From Sparassis latifolia (lineage: Eukaryota > Basidiomycota > Agaricomycetes > Polyporales > Sparassidaceae), in assembly GCA_018466975.1 (NCBI GenBank), contig CM031561.1:3286001-3350000 (forward strand): DNA of 64,000 nucleotides, given 5' to 3'. The notes under the pieces were generated by a model. It worked only from the letters and a program-made list of their open reading frames with translations, had not been told where the DNA came from and did no database searches. The translations under genes and the position numbers were made by a program. Numbering within the stretch: position 1 is the first letter of the stretch; every line of letters starts with the position of its first letter. Shown in pieces: positions 38,355 to 48,192 of the stretch.

Positions 38355-40374
38355 TTAGATTGCGTTGCTAGCACATGAGAAAGCGGAACCGAAGAGTCGT
38401 TGCTGGTAGGAATCCACGATGGATTTAATAGAGGTCTTTGACAGGACGTCAGCATGATGCTCAATATCCGCTCAATTGCGACTTACGTAGGTTCCTGCTA
38501 CAAAGATGTATGCACCCAATAAGATTAAGAAATAATTCACGAGGGTCTCCAGTGACCGCCACGGACCGGCCCACCGTTTTGGACCAGGATGCATACGAAG
38601 GTAGGCCATGCCCCAGAAGATGAATCTGAGATGGACGGGCGTGAGCCAACCAAGGTGCCCCGCACCCCAAGTGCACTCACCCGAACCATGAATCTGGCAC
38701 CGCTCATAATCAGTTCACAGCCACAGATGGTAAGGATATCAGTAAGAAGCTCACCGAAAAGGGAGCTCATGAGACTGAGCATGTCCGAGAAGAACGGGAT
38801 CACCTCTGCGATCACGAACGCGACTATCCACGTCGCGGCAATGATCCCGGCCCATGCCGACCATCCAATGAACGTGTTCGAATGGCGGTGATGAGAGTTG
38901 CGGAAGATGCGGAAGAAAATGAAGCGCGATGTTATCGACTGTCCACGAATTTCTGACCATCAGTATTAAAAAAACGTCGCAGCGCCCTGTTACGTACCGA
39001 GTACAGTGCACCCAGGAATATGATGGTCGGGATGGCAAAGGAAAATGCAATCTTCTTCAAAACAGGTTGCAGGGCTCCGAACGCCGGCGCTGTCACGTAT
39101 TGATTACCTGCAGAGAATCGCTTCATTTATACGCTCACAGCATGAGCGCTGTGGGACGGTTTACCTGTCCAGTGATATACTAGGGCTCCACAGAGTATAT
39201 ATACAATAACCTCGGAAATGGTGACGGCCCAGAGAGCTGTAGAAAAATGAGCTCCAATGGCAGTCGAACAGCCATTTCAAGACAAGCTCACCTTTCGGAA
39301 ACTCGTTGGGGTCCTTCATCTCCGCAATGAACTACGGCGGATATGTCAGGATCGAATTGTAGATGTCAATACATCATATAACGCACCGAGGGGAGTACAA
39401 TTTGTCCAACTAGAGTGTACGTGATGTTCAAAAACGCCGACATGCCTGGGTAGTAGTGGTTCAGGTAAGTCGGGCAGGCGAACGAAAATGAAGCTTACCA
39501 GAAACAAAGCTGGTGCCCTTGATTGGGATGGCAGTGACGATGGGATTCTGGCCAGCTATGAAGCCGAACGGATGGTCTTGCACTCCCGCAAAGATGATGC
39601 AGAGTAAGATTGCTATCCCCATGAATAGGGCGCTGAAGGTGCCGAGCGAGCTGAGCTGATTGAGCGTTCGGGGCAGGGTAACGACGAAGCAAACTACGAC
39701 AGTGACAACGCTGTAGACGATCGTGCACACCGGCGAATTTGTGAGCGTGTTGAGCAGCTCCGCGCCCACTAGGACGTGCAAGGCTGGATACGCAGAAATT
39801 TTGAGCGACAGGGTGATGGCAGGAAGGCCGCAGCCTCAGACCTTGTATGAAGGTATTATTCAGGAAGAAGAATACTGCCGTGGCGTTGTAGGCTAGTTGC
39901 GATCCCCCAAAAAGAAGTTTCCCTATGTCGCAGGCATCACGGACATCGGGGTGCTTGAGGCAGAACCTCCAGAGAACGAGGGAGGTATATTGGACGATGC
40001 CTGCAACGACTATGGTCAAGATAATTCCCGGCACAAGGCCAAGAACCGAGTATGACCTGCCATCTGCATCAGAACAGCTTGATGTAATTGCAGAGCTGCG
40101 AAAACGCACCATGGAAACGAAGTAATAGCAAGGCAAATATATTCAGAGAACAACAGAGCTGCGGTCTGCTAGCGCTAAGTCATGGTGACGCGGCATGGAC
40201 GTGTGCACTGACCTTCTCCCACGAGCATGTCCGGTACTTGATTGCATGATCGTACTCTTCCGCAACCAGCTCTTTGTAGCTTGTAGTGTCGTCCACTGTT
40301 GAATGGGCGTCGGTTTGCGACTCTTCATCCTTCGTTTTCGTGGCAGGCAAGTCCGGATACGCAGCACTCGCCAT
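38355..40374 (-). CDS. Amino-acid transporter, AAAP family (Aa_trans)
   Basis: Eleven-helix-type secondary transporter for amino acids in the plasma or vacuolar membrane. Twelve exons: 40374-40213, 40165-40110, 40056-39842, 39783-39499, 39445-39387, 39331-39292, 39236-39165, 39107-38998, 38938-38755, 38693-38681, 38625-38487, 38435-38355; 471 residues. Recognisable blocks: TAALLFSEYICLAITSFPWS, GIVQYTSLVLWRFCLKHPDV, HVLVGAELLNTLTNSPVCTI, GMSAFLNITYTLVGQIVLPS, FIAEMKDPNEFPKALWAVTI and NTFIGWSAWAGIIAATWIVA. The motif FDSWFGFIFWGMAYLRMHPG requires a 13-nt microexon (38681-38693). The start at 40374 (MASAAYPDLPATK) gives a normal cytosolic N-terminus. An in-frame ATG at 40746 would add an unlikely extension. 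All introns are 47-61 nt. Substrate not predictable. Confidence 0.93.
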
Positions 40375-41590
40375 GATCCTGTCGGGAGAAAATCTTGAGG
40401 GAAGAGAAGACACCTCGAGAAGGCCTGCGGCCATTAAAGGCTGCCCTGAGCATCCTAGAGACCGGTACCGAGCCCATCCGTCAAATTCACTCCAGGCTGT
40501 CCAAGGTTGAAGGTGGAGCCGGTGTGATGCGTATCTGGTACTGATCGCATTCGCAAAATTACACGTGGTATGGCGTGCTTCAGACCTGCAGACGGAGGAA
40601 ATGACACTTTCTATCGGCGTAGATACGAAAACACGCGTGAATTCATCACCATTGCTCAATAAATTTCGAAATGATGCAATTGCACTCACCGAACCAACCC
40701 TAACCCTAAACGAGGCTCGGCCCATATCATCGTCTTGGGCATCCATTGTAATTTGTCGCTCGACCCATAGCTAGCTATGGCTCTCACGAGCGGCGCATGG
40801 TGCCCCTCTTGGGATACGCTCACACCGGTAGACGGAGGCACCGACTACAGTGGACAGGTGCGAGAATCGTGACTGGCCGACATGGATGACTTTGCGAGGT
40901 GGATGGAAGCGTTAACACTAGAAGGGGTGGCCGGTGGGGTGCTGCAGGATGACGACCTGGATGCGAATGTCGACAGGCCTTGGCACGAGGTCGAGTTGCC
41001 ACCTACCATGCGTTCGACTGGATCTACTACACAGGTGTCGCACGTGCATTTGAGATACGATGTTGACGTTAGATAATGAATCTGGGAAAGGGGAGGGTAT
41101 CGAATGAGATTTTCTGCGGCTCAGACTTATAGACGAAGACAATTAGTACGAGCTTGCAATTGTCGATCGTGACGGTGGTGACGCTTATAGCAAAACCGTC
41201 GCGAGAGGCCGAGCTGATGGAGGCTCCGCCACTCTTTGGTGACACAAACTTACCAGTCACGGTGTAAGCACCTTCAAAGACACCTGAAAGTTAAACATAG
41301 ACGTAGAAGATCATTACATGCACAACACATATTGGTATTGTGTTAGTTGCCTATTACAGTAACGCATCGCAGCTTCTAGCATGAGATTCACGGAGCTCCA
41401 GGAAATCAGAGACTTCGTCTGTCACTCAGCTGATTCTCTTTCATGTGAATCCCGAAGCTTAATGAAGGGCATTGTGTACGATAGTTATCACGGATCCTCA
41501 TTTTCACTGACACGTTAAATAGGTCAGGCCTCAGGGGTCTAAATGGGACTCGGAAGCTCTCAGTCTCGCCCTCTCCAAGTTGTCACCGTC
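40375..41590. other. Intergenic
   Basis: Promoter side of the transporter (minus) and of the AtuA-like gene (plus). Protein-like minus-strand sequence at 41290-41070 (VFEGAYTVTGKFVSPKSGGA) is not assembled into a gene. Two CCCTAA units at 40698-40709 resemble telomere repeats but are too few to mean anything. Confidence 0.4.
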
Positions 41591-43921
41591 ATGGCTACGA
41601 TAACTGCCACTGCCCCCGATCAACATGAGATTCGTATAATCACGCCGTACGTCGGCTCTAGTCGCATCCTCTCGAGCTCACCAAACACGCACCGTCAGCA
41701 TCGGAATGTTGGGCTACGGCTACAACGCCTCAGAGTTCCTCGACGCTTGCGAGAAGCGCCGCCCCCATGCCATCATCTGCGATTCGGGTTCGACTGACTC
41801 TGGCCCTCAGAAACTTGCTCTGGGAGTGACCACTTGCCCGCGCGAAGCATACGTCCGCGACCTTGGACCTCTATTGCTCGCCTGCGCCAAGTTCCGCATC
41901 GCGATCCTCATCGGTTCGTGCGGTGGTTCTGGAACGAACGCACAAGTAGACCTTTTCGCCGATATTGTCCGCGAGCTGGCAGACACACACGGTTACTCGT
42001 TCCGCGTTGCTAAAATATACGCAGAGTTCGACAAGGACGTTGTCAAAGCCAGTATTGGAAGGGGTAGGGTGCACCCCTGCGGGCCTGTTCCTGCCCTTAC
42101 GGCGGAGGATGTGGATGCAACGCCTGTGATTGTCGGCCAAATGGGCGCCGAACCATTTCTTGACGTGCTCAACGCCGACGAGTCGGTTGATATCATCCTT
42201 GGCGGGCGGGCGTACGATCCCGCACCTTACGCTGCGCTCTGCTTCAAGCATGGAATTGAGCCCGGCATCGCCTGGCACATGGGTAAGGTGAGCAACTCCA
42301 CATACCTTTTTGAGGATTTTGAATCTTATACACACCCACAGATAGTAGGTGTTCGCACTGATAGTGGCCCAATCCCGAATTTGACGTGACGCTCCAGCTA
42401 GAGTGCGGTGGGCTTTGCGCTGAACCTAAGCAACAGATTATCTTCACAACCATTCGGCATTCCAGCTTTGACGTCGAACCGACCGCACCCTCAGCGCGCT
42501 GCACATGCATCTCCGTTGCCGCACACACCCTGTACGAAAAGACGCGCCCGGACCTCTTGCCGGGGCCCGGCGGCGTGCTTAACCTACAGGGCACGACGTA
42601 CGAGCAGCTCGATGAGCGCGTCGTACGAGTCCGCGGTGCTGTGTTCGAGCCAAAGCGGTATCAAGTGAAGTTGGAAGGTGCCCGCATAACGGGCTTTCGT
42701 ACTGTATTCATCGGCGGAATTCGAGACGCAGTGCTGATCTCACAGATAGATGTGCGTGCCCCCTGCGGTGACGATAATGCATGGGGGTGCTGACTATGAG
42801 TTGTCAGCGCGTACTCGATGTGGTAGAGACGTACGCCCGTAGCATGAATCCCACGTTCAAGGGAGAGGATTGCCGCATTGCCTTCCATGTCTATGGCAAG
42901 AATGGAGTGCGCAGACCCGTTTCGGCACTGATGCCGGCCTAATGTATGGCTTGCAGGTGATGGGTCCTCTTGAACCGGTTAAAACGCCGGCGCACGAGCT
43001 GTGCATTCTCGGCGAGGTACTTGCACCCACCCAGAAATTGGCGCACGGGGTGTGCAATGCCTTGCGCGTCGCGCTGTTGCATGCGCCATACCCGTACCAG
43101 GTCTGCTCCGTGCCATCTGTTGTTTGTCCGACGTAAATTTGACCATCTTTGTAGATCGCGACAGCGGGAAACATGGGCAGCCCGCTCACGCCTTTGGAGA
43201 CAGATATTGGGGAGGCCTCCGAATTCTCTATTTATCACCTCTTGGACATTGATGACCCGCATGGGCCATTCCCAATCTCGTACGAGACGGTGGGCTCCCC
43301 TGGCGCAGAGCCAAGGTATCCATCCTATCCCGCTGCCGCTCCGGGAACTGGAGCGGCCACAGAGAAAGCCAAAGCGGAGGCGGGCAAAAGGATGCAGGCA
43401 CTAATACGCGAGATGGAGACGCTGCGTGTGAACCCGGCTGGTAACTGGCAGAATGCTATCAAGAACGGCGAGAAGAGCGTTAAATTGAGAGACATTGCGA
43501 CCGTGCTGAGGAGCAAGAATGTGGGTTACCTGTTTACAGCACAGTAGAATGATACTGATAGACTGGCATAATTTAGTCTGGGCCGTACGAACTCACCTTC
43601 GACGTGATGTTCCCCTCGGATGAGATTTTCAATGCCGTGCAAGACAGTAACGAGCTAACAAAGGAGGTTCTCGCGCGCGCATACGGCGTCGAGCCCGAGG
43701 CTGTCATCGCATGTCTCTTCTTCAAACAGGCACGCGCGTTCAAATTTACTATACCTAGGTTTGTAAGGAAGCCCCTTTCTGGCCCAGTCTGACTGACATG
43801 TTCTTGTTGTTGTGACAGGGTGCATTCGAATGGCAGTTTTGGTGAGACGGATATGCATGGTTGTCAGCAACACATCCCTCTAGGAGATATCGATGTTCCA
43901 CTCCTGGTCCGTCGCGGATGA
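41591..43921 (+). CDS. AtuA/DUF1446 family protein with C-terminal DUF4387 domain
   Basis: Eight exons: 41591-41646, 41699-42287, 42398-42751, 42808-42906, 42957-43100, 43155-43520, 43577-43758, 43819-43921; 630 residues. The N-terminal two-thirds match the AtuA (acyclic terpene utilisation, DUF1446) family: IRIITPIGMLGYGYNASEFL, CDSGSTDSGPQKLALGVTTC, ILIGSCGGSGTNAQVDLFAD, VGQMGAEPFLDVLNADESVD, ILGGRAYDPAPYAALCFKHG, HTLYEKTRPDLLPGPGGVLN and FIGGIRDAVLISQID. The C-terminus from residue about 537 (GPYELTFDVMFPSDEIFNAV ... SFGETDMHGCQQHIPL) is DUF4387. Bacterial AtuA is linked to citronellol/geraniol catabolism, but the biochemical step is not established for fungal proteins, so function is open. 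An in-frame ATG at 41543 could extend the start by 16 residues. Confidence 0.9.
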
Positions 43922-44479
43922 CAAACGGAGTTCAGTTATTCTTCTCGCTGTCCGTAGATTACGATTGACATACTGCCTGTTCGTGAATCTCACTGTGTGT
44001 TGCATTTGAAACGAAGACATTCAGCCTGGCTTTATTTATTTCGTTCAGTTGTTGAACGTCCTTAATTCCAATCAATATCCGCAGATACAAAGGAGGATCG
44101 ACTGACTGACGGATATTGATGTTTCCTGCTTCTGAAAGTTTCCTGCAGAATCATCCATCAATACTGGTATTACTTGGGACATGTGCATGAAACCCCGCTC
44201 ACCAATGGGAACCAGCAGACAACTACGGTTCATAGATCATTGGCCAGAAAAACTTCTGAGATTAAAATTGGCAAACTAGGTGGGTGGATTATAGAAGGGA
44301 AGAGCACCTGACTTATCAGAACGAACAATATCATTATCCTTGAGACAGACAATGACCACAGGATGCAAAACCCCACCCACATCAAATCAAATCGCTATGC
44401 AATTGCAGACTAAGGAAAGTAGGGAGAAACAATGTGTAATACCGACAATGGACGATCCCAGCGTGTCGAACAAAATATA
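43922..44479. other. Convergent intergenic region
   Basis: It lies between the ends of the AtuA-like gene and uS7m. It has a CAATATCCG...CGGATATTG imperfect hairpin around 44077-44121 that may terminate or process transcripts. Otherwise nothing was seen. Confidence 0.45.
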
Positions 44480-45201
44480 TCAATATCTCCCCTTCTGAAC
44501 GTTTCCTCTGTGCAATGTTTCAGCATTACTACCACTGGATCACAACATTAATGGACTCACCTGTTCGACAGGGCCAATTTGTGGACATCCTCCTTCTTCC
44601 TTATCGCTGGACTGACTTCCTTCGAATCGGTCATTGTTCCCTGCACGATAGCAACCATCTCACGCGCGAGGCGCTCCTCCAGAAACTGCCCGGGGCGAGC
44701 GTCACTGGCGGCCAATATCCACTGAATAGAATGATGCATGCGCTGCTGCTCGTTGAGTGCTATAGGATACACTATAGTCCTCCCTGCATGCCTGACCGAA
44801 ATGCACCGCACGGCAGGGGCGACGGTAAAGATGGCATTCCGCAGGATGGGCAAGGGCGGAGCACGCGTCAGGGTGTGGATGTACATGAGAGTGCGGGTGA
44901 CAATTCTCTGGGCCTTTTGACGGTTACCATTCCTTTGAATGGTACCGGCGATGAGCTGCAAGAGGGGGTCTTCTGCCGGGGGAATTTGCGTGGTGGCAGG
45001 AGCGTTGGATGTAGATGCTGCGGTTGGCCGTGCGGATAGCGACGCTAGATTCGTGAATGCGCCTGTCTCTCCTGATGTTAGAGACCCTACGGCGGAGAGG
45101 GTATCTTGCATTGTCGACCCTGATGCACTCGGTGCAGTCGAAATCCTGCGTGTCGAATGGGCGAGCGCCCTCCCAGCAGCTCGCCGAACGCTTGGCAGCA
45201 T
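44480..45201 (-). CDS. Mitochondrial small-subunit ribosomal protein uS7m (RSM7-like)
   Basis: Structural protein of the mitochondrial 30S head that contacts the 3' major domain of the rRNA. Two exons, 45201-44561 and 44507-44480, with a 53-nt intron; 222 residues. The N-terminus MLPSVRRAAGRALAHSTRRI is Arg/Ala/Ser-rich without acidic residues, a good mitochondrial targeting peptide. The uS7 core follows from about residue 75: DPLLQLIAGTIQRNGNRQKA, RTLMYIHTLTRAPPLPILRN, VRHAGRTIVYPIALNEQQRM, WILAASDARPGQFLEERLAR. The second exon supplies only the last residues (RGNVQKGRY), a normal uS7 end. The start is the first ATG; a TTG-initiated extension is not needed. Confidence 0.94.
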
Positions 45202-46065
45202 CACCAACTGTAATATTACCTCAATTCATGTTCTCGCGTATCTCGCTGAGCACCACTCACTGTTTTTCACTGAAAAGAAACGCTCAGGAGACGCTAGACC
45301 TATGTAGTCGGAAGCTGGCAGGGTCCAAAGGACGGCGCACAGGCGATAGTTGTAGTTGTACCCGGACTTAACAAAGGACAGAGTGAATGGGCGCTATTCG
45401 CGACGTGACACAGTGTTGTGCCGGTCGACCTCTGGTTTACACGGTCGACGTGTCGACTTTGCGACTAGTCGACGTAGACTTTCGGTCGACAATTTTTGGT
45501 GAACTGTCCCACGTTCCGCGACTGTTCGGCATTGATTCCCATTGGCGGGCGACAGAAAATCATGTGATGAGACCAGTCACATGCTGGATCCTGAGCGCCG
45601 CTGTGCCACAACGCAGCGGCATCGCTCTCCACAACAGGTTATTGCGCTGTTCGGTCCCCAGACTGCTTCTCAACAGTCCTGGACGTGTCTTGTGTGTCGT
45701 AAAACAAATTTTGCTGGTAGTACATATCATCAAGTTGGAGAGACTATTTTTTTTTGCTGCTTGCCCCGGCGGTGGTTCAGCCACACAACTTTTGCCATAA
45801 AAGGCGAAAAGTCGACGGTCGACAGTCGACTGTGTCAACTAGTCGACAAAGTCGACGGTCGGCACGACCGATGTCAACTAGTTTGCGACCGGCACAACAC
45901 TGACGTGACATGCACGCTGTGAGTGTGACCTTAAAACTGTATGTTTTCGTAAGAAAACATATCCTCTGGGGACCTCTTCGGGCTGGTCTAAGACTAGCTC
46001 AAAATCTATGGTACTGTCCAATTCCAGAAACAAAGGTATACACAGCACACCAGCACGACAAACAA
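45202..46065. other. Intergenic region hosting a hAT-type element
   Basis: It lies upstream of uS7m and downstream of the NIPA transporter. It contains the element at 45411-45902 and its 8-bp target duplication. No gene was seen outside it. Confidence 0.6.
45411..45902. mobile_element. Non-autonomous hAT-type element with clustered GTCGAC motifs
   Basis: The 17-bp perfect terminal inverted repeat CAGTGTTGTGCCGGTCG occurs at 45411-45427 and, inverted, ending at 45902. It is flanked by the perfect 8-bp duplication ACGTGACA at 45403-45410 and 45903-45910. Length is 492 bp with no transposase. Inside each end lie five copies of the palindrome GTCGAC (left within 45423-45494, right within 45809-45860), a layout expected of subterminal transposase-binding sites. 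It differs in sequence from the hAT element at 20314, so two families are present. Confidence 0.93.
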
Positions 46066-47691
46066 CTAGCGGACCACTCTGCGTGGGTCGCTCGGCAGCT
46101 GGACCGGAGACTGGCTCGCACTCCTCGAGCCGTGTCTCTGCAGCTGCCTCCGCTCCTCCGAGCGCAAGTGAGTCCGTTCGTCCACCGCATCCAGCTCGTC
46201 GTCGTCCTCATCTACCTCCGGCAGGCGAGACAGGCCCACGCTGTCCGGGCCTTCGTCGTCTAGCGTGTTGAACAGCGGCAAGCTCGGTCCGCGCTGATGG
46301 GAGCCCCGGCGCGCGTTACCATCCATCCCGAATCCACCGCCGGAACCGACGGGCGTGCCCGCTGTACCGTTCCAGCCATCGATGGACGCCCGCCCGCTGA
46401 TGCTCAGTCGAGGGTTCATCAGACCGCCTTCGAGAGCGCTATGTCCGTTCGCGGTGGGTAGTCCCTCGGGTTTGCGTGAAATCTCGAGGAGGTGCACGCC
46501 GAGGAAAGTTGTGATGAACCCGGCGAGTAAGGATATCGAGTTAGCGGGATCTTCGGTGTTCAAGCCCTGGAAAAGGATGACAGATGCTACGATGGTGGCG
46601 GTGGAGAAGCCGACATAGTACATTGGATTAACGCTTTCATACAAGAGTCAGCGCAGCGTTTCCGGCAGCATGGGGGCACACATACACATTTGTGGAGAAC
46701 GTGTCAAGTGCTTTGTTGAAGTAGTTCATCTGGACTAGGATGCAGGTGACGACGACGATCGCGAAGACGTACGTGCTCGGATGGGTGAATTGGTTGTGCC
46801 CAGCGAACGTAAGCTTCACAGCAACTCCAAACCCCTTCACGCCCATGATAGACACAGAGCCTACGAGCGAACAGATTGAGATGTAGACGACAGGATTTGT
46901 CCGCCCATATCGAGGCACAACGGCGTAGATCATTACGAGGGTAAATACCAATACGGTGAAGCAATACAACAGGAAACCTGCGGGACGTGACCATCAGATA
47001 TCGCCTTCTGACAAAAGAACTGGTAAGGCGGGTCATACCGGGTTGAATGGCATAGTGTAAGATTTCGTCCACAGTCTGGATGTCCTTGTCTGCGGGCGCA
47101 TGCAAAACGATAATTAGAGAACCAAGCAGGCATAAGGCACATCCCACACGGCCCAGATGGCCGAGTTCTTCATTGAGCAGCAATGACGCAAGGATAGCTC
47201 TGAGAAGAGAATCCTGGTCAAGATGAGGGAAATTGTAAAGCCCACCACACGAACCCAATGATGACACTAAGTGCTCCGAGAGGGGTCACCAATATTGGTG
47301 GTGCAAATGTGTAAGCGGCGAAATTGGCAACTGACAAGTTATCAGAGGCTGAGTATGGGTAAGAATGCAGCGTGAGTTCCTACGTACGTTCTCCCAGCAC
47401 CACTGAACGGAGGTTAGACGTCTATGCATCAAGTTGTACTATTGAACGCTTACATGTTGACATACCAGCCCACCATATCGGACTTTTGAAGTATGAATAG
47501 TCGTCAGATGCGGTTGCGTACGCTGAACGCTCTGCAGCATCGTTGAGGCCCTGCATAACACAACAATACGTTAATTGAGACTCATCTGCCAGAGACATAT
47601 TCGGCACCTTTTTGGTGATGATGAAACTCGTTCCAATGGCTAACGAACTAGAGACGGCAAGTGCAAGCCCGATGTACTTGTCCTCCACCAT
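46066..47691 (-). CDS. NIPA-family magnesium transporter
   Basis: Multi-pass membrane transporter for Mg2+ of the NIPA (DUF803) family. Seven exons: 47691-47608, 47550-47454, 47402-47388, 47330-47255, 47199-47039, 46977-46686, 46633-46066; 430 residues. Blocks in order: VEDKYIGLALAVSSSLAIGT, SPIWWAGMSTLVLGELANFA, YTFAPPILVTPLGALSVIIG, AILASLLLNEELGHLGRVGC, LVGSVSIMGVKGFGVAVKLT, VQMNYFNKALDTFSTNVVNP and MYYVGFSTATIVASVILFQG. The last 150 residues are a Gly/Ser-rich, then acidic, cytosolic tail (PEVDEDDDELDAVDERTHLR). Exon 3 is a 15-nt microexon encoding the L-V-L-G-E junction. The first intron (57 nt) has no in-frame stop. It is divergent from the aminopeptidase P gene, about 500 bp away. Confidence 0.94.
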
Positions 47692-48192
47692 CGCGAATTG
47701 TAGTAAAGAAAGGTTGCTTCTCTTGAGTCGTGACGGCTCTCTCGGGAGCCAGGGAGTGTGGGAGGGCCGTCAGAGGCCCGGGAATAGATTCCAAGGTCGA
47801 CGCAGGCCAACGCCTGCAATTGTCGCCGAAGGTAGATGGTTATGGCTGCGGAAATAGAACGACAAAAGTTGACCCACCTAAGTCGCTGGGTCATGAAAAG
47901 ACATTTGAGCTGTATAAATATAGCTGCTGGATCGAAAGGCGCGGCACTCACCAGTAGATGTGTATTGACTGAGTTGCAAGCGTGCGGTTTGCATAGCATG
48001 GGCGTGACAAACTTACGGTGTGACAAGGTGGTCATCTCCACGTGGCCATTGTCGGCGGGCAGTCTATTGAGGACGAGCTTGGGCTGCATGTTTCGACTCC
48101 GAGCAGCCTTCCGAGTGTCTTCAAGGATCAAAGAATATTGTCTCTGGCAACATACGAGACTCCCACTGCTCCGGAAGGGTTTTTCGTCCACC
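47692..48192. promoter_or_regulatory. Divergent intergenic region, NIPA transporter / aminopeptidase P
   Basis: 501 bp between two start codons on opposite strands; it must hold both promoters. Overlapping frames on both strands show no family similarity. No specific site was identified. Confidence 0.45.

Noticed and set aside
40698..40709. Two CCCTAA units resembling telomeric repeats
   Set aside because: Only two copies, no neighbouring degenerate units; likely chance.
40180..40746. N-terminal extension of the amino-acid transporter from the ATG at 40746
   Set aside because: The extra 124 residues do not look like a transporter N-terminus; the ATG at 40374 gives the normal length.
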